This document shows, piece after piece, positions 9,531 through 17,472 of a DNA stretch of 64,000 nt. Position numbers and translations under genes: made by a program. The notes below the pieces were generated by a model. That model had not been told where the DNA came from. It was given only the letters and a program-made list of their open reading frames with translations, and ran no database searches. The stretch's first letter is position 1; each line of letters begins with the position of its first letter. The stretch spans positions 1 through 64,000 of the forward strand of contig NZ_WKKH01000027.1 in assembly GCF_009674725.1 (NCBI RefSeq). The letters run 5' to 3'. Source of the DNA: Pedobacter petrophilus (GTDB taxonomy: Bacteria; Bacteroidota; Bacteroidia; Sphingobacteriales; Sphingobacteriaceae).

Positions 9531-9544
9531 GGTGCAATTGCACC
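9531..9544. promoter_or_regulatory. 14-bp perfect palindrome upstream of glgA
   Basis: GGTGCAATTGCACC is a perfect palindrome about 77 bases before the glgA start codon and the only compact symmetric site in the glgA leader. It could be an operator controlling glgA-glgC. The cognate regulator is unknown. Confidence 0.35.
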
Positions 9545-9620
9545 GGAAAATAAATTCCCGAATATGTTCAAATCGGAAAACAATTACTAACTTAACACAG
9601 TTATCTACACCAAATATTTG

Positions 9621-11033
9621 ATGGAAATTATACATATAAGCGCCGAGTGTTACCCTGCTGCAAAAGTTGGCGGATTAGCCGATGTAGTTGGGGCTTTACC
9701 GAAATACCAAAACAAAACCGGCCACATAGCAAAGGTGGTTATACCGGCCTACGATACGAAATTTATCCGCGAGAGTGAATTCGAAGTCACTTATGATGCC
9801 TGGTCTAACTATGGAAATAATCATTTTAAGTACCGCGTTTTAAAAGAAAAGACAAATAAATTAGGTTTTGATTTGTACCTGGTTCATATTCAAGGCTTAA
9901 CCGACAGGCCGAATGTGTACGGCTATGAAGATGATACCGAGCGTTTTGTAGCTTTTCAAATTGCTACATTAGATTGGATTGCCCAGTGGGAACATCGTCC
10001 GGATATTGTTCATTGCCATGATCACCACACCGGGTTGGTTCCATTTATGGTATCAAACTGTTTAAAGTACCAGGCCATTAGCAAAGTACCTACTGTATTA
10101 ACCATACATAATGCACAATACCAAGGTCAGTTTGGGTGGAATAAACTTTACTACCTGCCGGCTTTCGATTTGTGGAAAGGTGGCTTATTGGGCTGGGAAG
10201 ATGCCATTAATCCTTTAGCTTCTGCAATTAAATGTGCATGGCGGGTAACTACGGTTTCGCCTAGTTACATGGAAGAAATGATGTACAATGCCCGTGGTCT
10301 TGAGAGCCTGTTAAGGGAAGAACGCTGGAAATCTGTAGGTATTTTAAATGGAATCGATACAGAAGTTTGGAACCCGGAAACGGACCCTATGCTGAGTAAA
10401 AATTACAACCTAAAAACATTAGAAAGTGGAAAAACAGCAAACAAAAAAGCCCTTTGCGATGTTTTTCAATTAGATTCTTCAAAACCACTCTTCACTTTTA
10501 TAGGAAGACTGGTTGATGAAAAAGGTGCGGATTTGCTGCCGGATATTTTTTATACGGCACTTCAGCAACACGGAGATGATATAAATATTTTGATTTTAGG
10601 ATCCGGAGATACCTGGGTGGAAGGAAGGCTAAATCAGATAAAAGACTATTACAGTGGGAAATACAATGCATATATCGGATACAATGAACAAGTTTCACAC
10701 GAAATGTATGCAGGTGCAGATTTCCTTTTAATGCCATCAAGGGTTGAACCCTGTGGTTTAAACCAGCTATATGCTTTACGTTATGGAACGGTTCCTGTTG
10801 TACGCAGAGTTGGTGGTTTGAGAGATACAGTGATCGATATTGGCGACGGGGGTTTTGGAATTTGTCACGATCAAACCAGCGTTTGGGATGTAACCCAGGC
10901 TATAAGTCGTGCTTTAGCCTTATATAAAGATAAAAAAGCATTTAAAGCTGTTCGGAAGACCATGATGAAAATTGATCATTCCTGGGATCAGGCAGCGAAA
11001 AATTATATAGAATTATACCAAATATTAAAATAA
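9621..11033 (+). CDS. glgA: Glycogen synthase (GT5)
   Basis: Transfers glucose from ADP-glucose to a growing alpha-1,4-glucan. About 470 residues. The N-terminal ADP-binding motif is KVGGLADVVGALPK (about residues 15-28), followed by HCHDHHTGLVP and VLTIHNAQYQGQF. The C-terminal Rossmann domain has FIGRLVDEKGADL and the active-site block PSRVEPCGLNQLYALRYGTVPVV in pieces around residues 372-395. The in-frame TTG one codon upstream is less likely than the ATG at 9621. glgC starts eight bases after the stop codon, so the two form an operon making and using ADP-glucose. No branching enzyme is present in this window. Confidence 0.95.
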   Translation: MEIIHISAECYPAAKVGGLADVVGALPKYQNKTGHIAKVVIPAYDTKFIRESEFEVTYDAWSNYGNNHFKYRVLKEKTNKLGFDLYLVHIQGLTDRPNVYGYEDDTERFVAFQIATLDWIAQWEHRPDIVHCHDHHTGLVPFMVSNCLKYQAISKVPTVLTIHNAQYQGQFGWNKLYYLPAFDLWKGGLLGWEDAINPLASAIKCAWRVTTVSPSYMEEMMYNARGLESLLREERWKSVGILNGIDTEVWNPETDPMLSKNYNLKTLESGKTANKKALCDVFQLDSSKPLFTFIGRLVDEKGADLLPDIFYTALQQHGDDINILILGSGDTWVEGRLNQIKDYYSGKYNAYIGYNEQVSHEMYAGADFLLMPSRVEPCGLNQLYALRYGTVPVVRRVGGLRDTVIDIGDGGFGICHDQTSVWDVTQAISRALALYKDKKAFKAVRKTMMKIDHSWDQAAKNYIELYQILK

Positions 11034-11041
11034 GCTTAAAC

Positions 11042-12310
11042 ATGACTGATAAAGTTTTAGGCGTTATCCTTGGCGGTGGCCAGGGCTCTAGACTATCGCC
11101 ACTTACACAAACACGTTCTAAACCTGCAGTTCCAATTGCTGGTAAATATAGGCTTGTTGATATTCCGATTTCCAATTGCTTAAATTCAGGTATTCACCGC
11201 ATGTTTGTACTGACGCAATTTAATTCGGCATCTTTAAATAAACACATTAAAAACACCTATCACTTTAGTCATTTTAGTACGGCTTTTGTTGATATTCTTG
11301 CTGCAGAACAAACCGTTCAAAATGCTGGCTGGTTCCAGGGAACTGCAGATGCAGTACGCCAGTGTATGCACCACATTGTTTCTCATGAGTTTGATTATAT
11401 TTTAATTCTTTCTGGTGATCAATTATACCAGATGGATTTTAAAGATATGATTGAGAAACATATTGAAGCGAAAGCGGAGATCACTATTGCAACCATTCCG
11501 GTAACGGCGAAAGATGCAACTGATTTTGGTATTTTGAAAGCTGACGAGGAAAATATGATCACCTCATTCACAGAAAAACCAAAAGTGGGTTTAGATGCAT
11601 GGGTATCTGATACAGGTGCAGAAATGCAGGCTGAAGGCCGTAACTTTCTGGCATCAATGGGCATTTACGTTTTCAACCGTGAATACTTAATCAATATCCT
11701 GAATGAGAATGAAGATGAAAAAGATTTTGGTAAAGAAATTTTGCCAAGGGCGATTAATGAAAGCAGGGTTTTAAGCTATCAATATGAAGGTTACTGGACT
11801 GATATTGGTAATATCTCTTCATTCTTTGAAGCCAACTTAGGCTTAACTGATGAGATTCCAAAGTTTAATATGTTCGACAGCAACCATACCATCTTTACAA
11901 GAGCAAGGATGTTGCCGCCTTCGAAAATCTCTGGTACTACTTTAGAAAAAGCCATTATTGCCGAAGGTTGTATTGTGCAAGCGAGTAGAATTGAGCATGC
12001 AGTTTTAGGAATCAGGGCGCGTATTGGAAAAGATACCGTAGTTACTAATGCTTACGTAATGGGTAGCGACAGGTATCAAACCCTTGAAGAAATCCAGTCT
12101 GAAACTGAAAAAGGAAATGCTTTAATTGGAATTGGCGACAGGTGTTACATCAACAACGCTATTATCGATAAGAATTGCCGGATCGGTAATGATGTAAAAA
12201 TTAATGGTGGTCCGCATTTGGAAGATGGCGATCATGAGCTTTACGCAGTTAAAGACGGAATTGTTGTAGTCAAAAAAGGTGCTGTGCTACCAAGCGGAAG
12301 CGTAATTTAG
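11042..12310 (+). CDS. glgC: Glucose-1-phosphate adenylyltransferase
   Basis: Makes ADP-glucose from glucose-1-phosphate and ATP, the committed step of bacterial glycogen synthesis. It has 422 residues with the nucleotidyltransferase signature GVILGGGQGSRLSPLT (about 6-21), the SKPAVPIAGKYRLVDIPISN region in full, the WFQGTADAVRQ motif, and the product-binding segment FTEKPK. The C-terminal third is a left-handed beta-helix (GCIVQASRIEHAVLGIRARIG), as in other GlgC proteins. It is in an operon with glgA (eight-base gap) and followed directly by an intrinsic terminator. Confidence 0.96.
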   Translation: MTDKVLGVILGGGQGSRLSPLTQTRSKPAVPIAGKYRLVDIPISNCLNSGIHRMFVLTQFNSASLNKHIKNTYHFSHFSTAFVDILAAEQTVQNAGWFQGTADAVRQCMHHIVSHEFDYILILSGDQLYQMDFKDMIEKHIEAKAEITIATIPVTAKDATDFGILKADEENMITSFTEKPKVGLDAWVSDTGAEMQAEGRNFLASMGIYVFNREYLINILNENEDEKDFGKEILPRAINESRVLSYQYEGYWTDIGNISSFFEANLGLTDEIPKFNMFDSNHTIFTRARMLPPSKISGTTLEKAIIAEGCIVQASRIEHAVLGIRARIGKDTVVTNAYVMGSDRYQTLEEIQSETEKGNALIGIGDRCYINNAIIDKNCRIGNDVKINGGPHLEDGDHELYAVKDGIVVVKKGAVLPSGSVI

Positions 12311-12332
12311 AATCATCAATAATATGATATAC

Positions 12333-12367
12333 AGGCCAGTTTGATTATTCAAGCTGGCCTTTTTTTA
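12333..12367 (+). terminator. Intrinsic terminator of glgA-glgC
   Basis: A 12-bp stem (AGGCCAGTTTGA, 12333-12344, with TCAAGCTGGCCT, 12349-12360; one G-T wobble) has a TTAT loop and is followed by a seven-T run. Confidence 0.85.
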
Positions 12368-12504
12368 TTTGAAAGGGATTATATTGGTTAATGTTTCACA
12401 AAGATCATTGCTTTTTTATTTGGCGGAATATCTATTAACAAGCAAAATGAAAGCAGTATTTTAGGTGAGGCATTTTGATTTAGTCAAACCGATTATCAAA
12501 AAGA

Positions 12505-12533
12505 AAAACCGCAAGGCTTTCACCTGCGGTTTT
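12505..12533 (-). terminator. Intrinsic terminator of the second SUMT gene
   Basis: The hairpin AAAACCGC(A)AGG - CTTTCA - CCTGCGGTTTT has one bulged A and gives a U-run on the minus strand, 34 bases beyond the stop codon of the SUMT paralogue. Confidence 0.7.
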
Positions 12534-12566
12534 ACAACAAAACAAATAATATGGTTTAGGTTGGTA

Positions 12567-13361
12567 TTAATATTCTTCAGCGATAATTTCGTAGAAGTCT
12601 CTGATCGGCTGAAATTGTGGATGTAACGAAACCACATCGCCAAAGACTAAAAGCGCTGGTGCCTGAATCCTTTTGTCTTCTACCACTTCGACAATGGTAT
12701 CTACAATTCCGACAGCAATTTTTTCATCTTTTGATGAACCATTCTGGATCACGGCTACCGGCAACAAACCTTTATTCTGATTTTGGAAAATTGCTGCTAT
12801 TTCTTTTATCTTTTCAATTCCATTCAAAACAACAATGGTTGCTTTCGTTTTCGCTGCAATGTATAAATCTTCAGAAATTTCGCCTTTGGAATTGGTTCCG
12901 GTCACTGCCCAGAAACTTTCGCTTAAGTCTTTATAAATCATCGGGATTTTTTGCAAGCTTGGCGCACCAGTTGCACTCGATATCCCCGGAATAATTTCTG
13001 TTGGAATACTATAAGATTCCGCAGCATCAATTTCTTCGTAACCTTTGGCAAAAAAGAACGGATCACCACTTTTTAAACGAACCACATGACCGTAGTTTAA
13101 GGCATAGTCAATAATGAGTTTATTCACGGCATCCTGAGAGAAATCTTCCTCATCAGTACGTTTGCCTACGTATACTTTTGGAATACCTTCTGGCGCATAA
13201 CACAATAAAGCTTCGTTCACATTAGCATCGTATAGTACAACATCTGCTGTCTTTAATGCTTTAACTCCCTTTAAACTAAACAAATCCGGATCGCCAGGAC
13301 CAGCACCTATTAGTGTAATTTTTGGTTCAATGTTCGCTTTTTCTACTTTATTTAAAATCAT
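12567..13361 (-). CDS. Diverged uroporphyrinogen-III C-methyltransferase (SUMT) paralogue
   Basis: SAM-dependent tetrapyrrole methylase fold of 264 residues. It is clearly homologous along its length to the second SUMT at 18968-19738 (shared IGAGPGDPDL, YALNYGHVVRLK, IPGISSA, VQNGSS, VSLHP). It departs from the family at signature positions: KSGDPFFFAKG (97-107) replaces KGGDPFVFGRG, and IYKD (142-145) replaces the invariant THRG. It may therefore be an altered-specificity methylase or inactive. It is transcribed alone, but its promoter is nearly identical to that of the sulfite reductase gene, which argues for a role in, or regulation with, siroheme/sulfur assimilation. Confidence 0.85.
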   Translation of the reverse strand: MILNKVEKANIEPKITLIGAGPGDPDLFSLKGVKALKTADVVLYDANVNEALLCYAPEGIPKVYVGKRTDEEDFSQDAVNKLIIDYALNYGHVVRLKSGDPFFFAKGYEEIDAAESYSIPTEIIPGISSATGAPSLQKIPMIYKDLSESFWAVTGTNSKGEISEDLYIAAKTKATIVVLNGIEKIKEIAAIFQNQNKGLLPVAVIQNGSSKDEKIAVGIVDTIVEVVEDKRIQAPALLVFGDVVSLHPQFQPIRDFYEIIAEEY

Positions 13362-13401
13362 GTCAGAAAATATTAGCTCGTTTTTAATCTTATTAATTAA
13401 A

Positions 13402-13438
13402 CAAATATATAAAGTCTATAGGATTTGTAGTAATTTAT
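13402..13438 (-). promoter_or_regulatory. Conserved promoter/operator element of the SUMT paralogue
   Basis: This 37-base element matches 33 of 37 positions at 22220-22256 upstream of the sulfite reductase gene. Read on the minus strand it ends in TATATTTG, a perfect match to the Bacteroidota -7 consensus TAnnTTTG, about 33 bases before the expected position of the start codon. The conserved bases upstream (ATAAATTAC, TCCTATA, ACTTTA) cover the -10 to -35 space, as expected for an activator or repressor site. Confidence 0.7.
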
Positions 13439-13591
13439 TTTAAAATAATTTTTATTTACCTGATAATCATAGTCACCGGCGGAGTAAAAGTATATGCCAA
13501 AGAGCTAATTAGCTGAGATATATCAATCGTTTGTCGTTGATCGTTTTTCGTTAATCGCTTTCATTGGCAGTGCGTGTGGCATCCAAGCTCA

Positions 13592-13650
13592 CTTTATTCT
13601 TTAAGCTTTGGGCTTTTAACCTTTCAGCCTTGCCCCTTCAGCTTTAACCT
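13592..13650. repeat. AGCTTT-type intergenic repeat
   Basis: Degenerate units TTTAAGCTTTGGGCTTTTAA, CCTTTCAGCC and CTTCAGCTTTAACC are related to the tract at 2955-3018. They sit just beyond the 3' end of the lipoprotein gene. Confidence 0.5.
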
Positions 13651-13656
13651 CTCTTC

Positions 13657-14118
13657 TTACTTACAAGGCACTTCCTGGAAGGTGAATTTGCCTGCTTCAT
13701 AATTAATTGACTTTCCTTTCACAAAGTAAGATCTACCCAGTGTGGTTTCAATTTGAGCAACTCCCATAATTAGTTTGCCGTCTTTTTTCAGGAAAGCCAA
13801 AGGATTGGTGAAGGCCCTGCTGGTATCAGTTCCTGTATTAAAACGGTAATCCACCAATAAGGTATCGCCATGGAACTTTCCATTTATCTCTCCGCTGTTT
13901 TTAGGCTTTGCACCATATTTAATTAATAAAGATCCGGTAACCTTACCTGATGCCATGGTGTTTAAAATCATGGCGGCACTATCTTTTTCGAATGATGATG
14001 CATAACAGGTTTGATTAAGGATAGAATCTTTCTTTGCATCAGCTTTCTTTTCAGACGGATTACAAGCAAACAGGAAAGGAACGGCGGCAAAGGCAATGTA
14101 TAGAAGATTTCGTTTCAT
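13657..14118 (-). CDS. Small lipoprotein of unknown function
   Basis: A 153-residue protein with a lipoprotein signal peptide (MKRNLLYIAFAAVPFLFAC; acceptor Cys19), so it is probably anchored in the outer or inner membrane facing the periplasm. The mature part is mostly short beta strands (TGSLLIKYG, GEINGKFHGDTLLVDYRF, GKLIMGVAQIETTLG), suggesting a small beta-barrel or sandwich. Two further Cys residues, near position 38 and next to the C-terminus, could form a disulphide. I do not recognise a named family. It lies beyond the cysN terminator and is probably an independent unit. Confidence 0.75.
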   Translation of the reverse strand: MKRNLLYIAFAAVPFLFACNPSEKKADAKKDSILNQTCYASSFEKDSAAMILNTMASGKVTGSLLIKYGAKPKNSGEINGKFHGDTLLVDYRFNTGTDTSRAFTNPLAFLKKDGKLIMGVAQIETTLGRSYFVKGKSINYEAGKFTFQEVPCK

Positions 14119-14218
14119 AATATTAAAATTAAAGGTTCTTTACTAAATATACTAATCAGATGATAAGTTTTGCATGTTTCCATAACCATATTATAAACAA
14201 GCGGCAACACCCCTAAAC

Positions 14219-14245
14219 AAAAACGGGGCACCATATGGCACCCCG
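14219..14245 (-). terminator. Strand-specific intrinsic terminator of the cys operon
   Basis: Read on the minus strand, the 22-base stem-loop at 14245-14224 (CGGGGTGCCAT/ATGGTGCCCCG) pairs along its length using two G-U wobbles and is followed by five U. On the plus strand the same positions give A-C mismatches, so it should work only for transcripts leaving cysN. Confidence 0.75.
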
Positions 14246-14342
14246 CAGAAATTGCTTTCTCTCTAAATTAAAAACTCAGAGTCTTCATATAATATTTGGT
14301 TATCAATCTCTAGGTAGGATTACTGTTATTTAACCGCTTTAA

Positions 14343-15593
14343 TTACTCAACAGCGGCCCTGAACATTAAAGCACCAACCGTTAAATTTGTACGGCTATCA
14401 ATTAAAATTGCAGAACCATTCGCCCTGTTGTCATCGTATAAATCGAACGCCAGGGCATCAGCTGTTTTTAAAATCACCCGGCCAATATCATTCAACTTAA
14501 ATTCATCTGCAGCATGTTTTTCCAACGTATTGATATCAACTTTATGAAGAATCTCGCTAATCTTACATTTCGTAGTCTTGCTGTTATGTTGAATTAAATA
14601 CATAATGGAAGTATCCAGCGCACGACTATCCATCCAGCATAAATCGGCTTCGATTAATTTCGATTCCTGTGGCAAAGCCGATGCATTCACAATGGTATCA
14701 CCACGACTGATATCCACATCATCTTTTAAATGAATGGTTACTGATTGTCCGGCATGAGCAGCATCCGGCGACTGGTCAAAAAATTCTATTTTTTCGATGG
14801 TAGAACTTGCACCCGAAGGCAATACCGTAACCCTATCATTCACATTAAAGGTTCCGCTTAACACCCTGCCAGCATAACCACGGTAATCGTGTAATTCTGC
14901 TGTTTGCGGACGAATTACCCATTGAACAGGCATTCGGGCCAGCTGAGATTTATCTAAATTATCGGTATCAACTTTCTCCAGGAAATGTAATAAACTCTCA
15001 CCACCATACCAGTCCATACGCTCCGAACTTTGAACGATATTATCACCCTTCAATGCGCTTACCGGTATGTAGGTTACATCTTGCAGCTTAAGCTGTTGTG
15101 CCAGAATTTTGTATTTGCCGATAATGGAATGGTAAACTTCGCCGCTATAATCTACCATGTCCATTTTATTGATACATACCACAATATGTTTAATTCCCAA
15201 TAAAGAAACCAGGTAAGAATGGCGGATGGTTTGTTCCACTACCCCATTCCGGGCATCAATCAAAATAATAGCCAGGTTCGCAGTAGAAGCACCTGTAACC
15301 ATGTTTCTGGTATATTGGATATGACCTGGTGTATCTGCAATGATAAATTTACGCTTCTCCGTTTGAAAATATTTATAAGCCACATCAATGGTAATTCCCT
15401 GCTCGCGCTCTGCTCTTAACCCATCGGTTAAAATGGCTAAATCTATTGTTCCGTCATCGTTTTTGCGGTTAGAGCTTTGTAGGGCTTCCAGCTGATCGGC
15501 TAAAATAGAATCTGTATCGTATAACAAACGGCCGATTAAGGTACTTTTACCATCATCTACACTGCCTGCTGTAAAAAATTTTAATATGTTCAT
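14343..15593 (-). CDS. cysN: Sulfate adenylyltransferase subunit 1 (GTPase)
   Basis: GTPase subunit of ATP sulfurylase, driving APS formation from sulfate and ATP together with CysD. It has 416 residues. GTPase motifs are G1 GSVDDGKST (10-18), G3 DTPGH (87-91) and G4 NKMD (142-145); EF-Tu-like beta-barrel domains follow (HDYRGYAGRVLSGTF, GDTIVNAS). It lacks the C-terminal APS kinase seen in CysNC fusions and is shorter than enterobacterial CysN. No cysC is nearby, which fits direct APS reduction by the neighbouring CysH. It is the last gene of the minus-strand sulfate operon, 72 bases after cysD and before a good terminator. Confidence 0.95.
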   Translation of the reverse strand: MNILKFFTAGSVDDGKSTLIGRLLYDTDSILADQLEALQSSNRKNDDGTIDLAILTDGLRAEREQGITIDVAYKYFQTEKRKFIIADTPGHIQYTRNMVTGASTANLAIILIDARNGVVEQTIRHSYLVSLLGIKHIVVCINKMDMVDYSGEVYHSIIGKYKILAQQLKLQDVTYIPVSALKGDNIVQSSERMDWYGGESLLHFLEKVDTDNLDKSQLARMPVQWVIRPQTAELHDYRGYAGRVLSGTFNVNDRVTVLPSGASSTIEKIEFFDQSPDAAHAGQSVTIHLKDDVDISRGDTIVNASALPQESKLIEADLCWMDSRALDTSIMYLIQHNSKTTKCKISEILHKVDINTLEKHAADEFKLNDIGRVILKTADALAFDLYDDNRANGSAILIDSRTNLTVGALMFRAAVE

Positions 15594-15665
15594 GTTAATA
15601 AATGATTGAATGAATGAAGGATTGAATTTAGAATAGACTCTTGACTAAAGACTCCGAACTCAAGA

Positions 15666-16571
15666 CTAAAAATATCCCCCTTTTTTCCGATCTTCCATTG
15701 CTGCTTCAGAAACTTTATCATCCAGTCGTGCACCGCGTTCAGAAATTTTTGATTCACTGATTTCGGAAATGATATCGTCGATTAAAGTTGCTTCTGATTC
15801 TACCGCAGCGGTACAAGACATATCTCCTACAGTCCGGAAACGCACTTGCTTACGGAAAATGATATCTTCGGCATCCATATTTAGAAAAGGGGAAGCTGCC
15901 ATCAACTGACCATTTCTAGTGATCACTTCACGTTCATGTGAGAAGTAAATACTTGGTAATTCGATTTTTTCCCTGCGGATATAATTCCATACATCCAGCT
16001 CCGTCCAGTTGCTGATCGGGAAAACACGAACGTTTTCACCTTTGTGGATTTTGCCATTGTAGATATTCCAAAGTTCAGGGCGCTGGCGTTTTGGATCCCA
16101 CTGCCCAAATTCATCACGAACTGAAAAAATACGTTCTTTAGCACGGGCTTTTTCTTCATCTCTGCGGGCACCGCCAATACAGGCATCAAACTGATGTTTG
16201 GCAATAGTATCTAATAAAGTAACCGTTTGTAAAGCATTTCTGCTTGCATTTTTACCAGTCTGCTCGATCACTTTTCCCTGATTAATAGATTCCTGAACAG
16301 AACCAACAATCAATCTTTCACCTATTCTTTCGATCATTTGATCCCGATAAGTAATGGTTTCTTCGAAGTTGTGGCCAGTATCAATGTGAACCAAAGGGAA
16401 GGGAAATTTCCCAGGACGAAACGCTTTCTCTGCTAAACGAACCAGGGTTATAGAATCTTTTCCGCCAGAAAATAACAAGGCTGGCTTTTCAAATTGTCCG
16501 GCCACTTCACGTAAAATATGAATGGCCTCGGCTTCCAGTTCATCTAAATAATCAAAATTATATGTACTCAT
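15666..16571 (-). CDS. cysD: Sulfate adenylyltransferase subunit 2
   Basis: Catalytic ATP-pyrophosphatase subunit of ATP sulfurylase, 301 residues. The PP-loop SGGKDS is at 35-40, followed by the family motifs FPLVHIDTGHNF, IGGARRDEEKARAKER, FPISNWTELDVW and FRTVGDMSCT. It ends with the typical EDRKKGGYF tail. It sits between cysH and cysN. The intergenic sequences on both sides contain TTGAATGA-type short repeats. Confidence 0.96.
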   Translation of the reverse strand: MSTYNFDYLDELEAEAIHILREVAGQFEKPALLFSGGKDSITLVRLAEKAFRPGKFPFPLVHIDTGHNFEETITYRDQMIERIGERLIVGSVQESINQGKVIEQTGKNASRNALQTVTLLDTIAKHQFDACIGGARRDEEKARAKERIFSVRDEFGQWDPKRQRPELWNIYNGKIHKGENVRVFPISNWTELDVWNYIRREKIELPSIYFSHEREVITRNGQLMAASPFLNMDAEDIIFRKQVRFRTVGDMSCTAAVESEATLIDDIISEISESKISERGARLDDKVSEAAMEDRKKGGYF

Positions 16572-16670
16572 TTATAAATTTTTGAATGTTTGAAGATTGA
16601 ATGAGTGAGTGCTCTTAACATCAATTCTATTCTTCAAATGTTATATCATTTATTGTTATTGTTAATACTA

Positions 16671-16730
16671 TCGTCATTGCGAGGAGGCAAATCTTCTCGC
16701 TTTAATCATTTAGCTTTCTGCTTTACGCTA
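16671..16730. repeat. CGTCATTGCGAGGAGGCAAATCT unit plus AGCTTT tract between cysD and cysH
   Basis: The 164-base cysD-cysH gap holds a single CGTCATTGCGAGGAGGCAA-type unit (from 16673), a known intergenic repeat style of these genomes, joined to TTTAATCATTTAGCTTTCTGCTTTACGC, a relative of the AGCTTT family. Confidence 0.45.
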
Positions 16731-16735
16731 TTTCC

Positions 16736-17470
16736 TTACGCCCCCAACTTTTTACCCTCTACCTCAATGGCCTCAGTAGCGTGCAAACCACATTCTTTTT
16801 TGCTTTGGTCTTCCCACCACCATCGTCCTGCTCTGAAATCTTCGCCCGGCTGTACTGCGCGGGTGCAGGGGGCGCAACCGATACTGGGAAAACCTTTATC
16901 GTGCAAAGTATTGTAAATGATGTTATTTTCTTTGATATAAGTTTTTACCTCATCTAAAGTCCACTTGAATATTGGATGAAATTTTACCAGCTGGTTCCCT
17001 TCATCCCATTCTAAATCGTGCATATCCTCGCGGTCTGGGCTCTGCTCAGCGCGGATGCCCGTTACCCATATTTCATTGCCTTGTAATGCTCTTTTTAAAG
17101 GTTCTATTTTACGAATATAGCAGCATTCTTTTCTGTTTTCTACCGATTCATAAAAACTATTCGGCCCTTTCGTATTCACCATATCCTGCAATAACTCATT
17201 TTGCGGATAGTAGGCGTAAATAGGCTTGTTATACACCTCTAAAGTCCGGTTCCAAACATAATAAGTTTCTGGAAAAAGCCGCCCTGTTTCTAATGTAAAT
17301 ACCTTAATTGGAATGTTATTGGAAAAAATGAGGTGCGTAATGGCCTGATCTTCCCATCCAAAACTGGTTGAAAAGATAACTTTCCCCGGATATTTATTTG
17401 CCAGGAATTTTAATTTTTCTACTGTATTAAGATTTGCCAGTTCTTGTTTAATCTCCGCTAAATTCCCCAT
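16736..17470 (-). CDS. cysH: Adenylylsulfate (APS) reductase, [4Fe-4S] type
   Basis: Thioredoxin-dependent reduction of activated sulfate to sulfite; 244 residues. The PP-loop-like region is STSFGWEDQ. The paired Cys motifs CC (about 116-117) and CxxC (IGCAPC, about 199-202) ligate the 4Fe-4S cluster and mark APS rather than PAPS specificity. The catalytic tail is KKECGLH. This agrees with the absence of an APS kinase. The ATG at 17470 begins two bases after the stop of the siroheme/TSUP fusion, so translation is probably coupled; an in-frame GTG overlaps that stop. Confidence 0.95.
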   Translation of the reverse strand: MGNLAEIKQELANLNTVEKLKFLANKYPGKVIFSTSFGWEDQAITHLIFSNNIPIKVFTLETGRLFPETYYVWNRTLEVYNKPIYAYYPQNELLQDMVNTKGPNSFYESVENRKECCYIRKIEPLKRALQGNEIWVTGIRAEQSPDREDMHDLEWDEGNQLVKFHPIFKWTLDEVKTYIKENNIIYNTLHDKGFPSIGCAPCTRAVQPGEDFRAGRWWWEDQSKKECGLHATEAIEVEGKKLGA

Positions 17471-17472
17471 CA

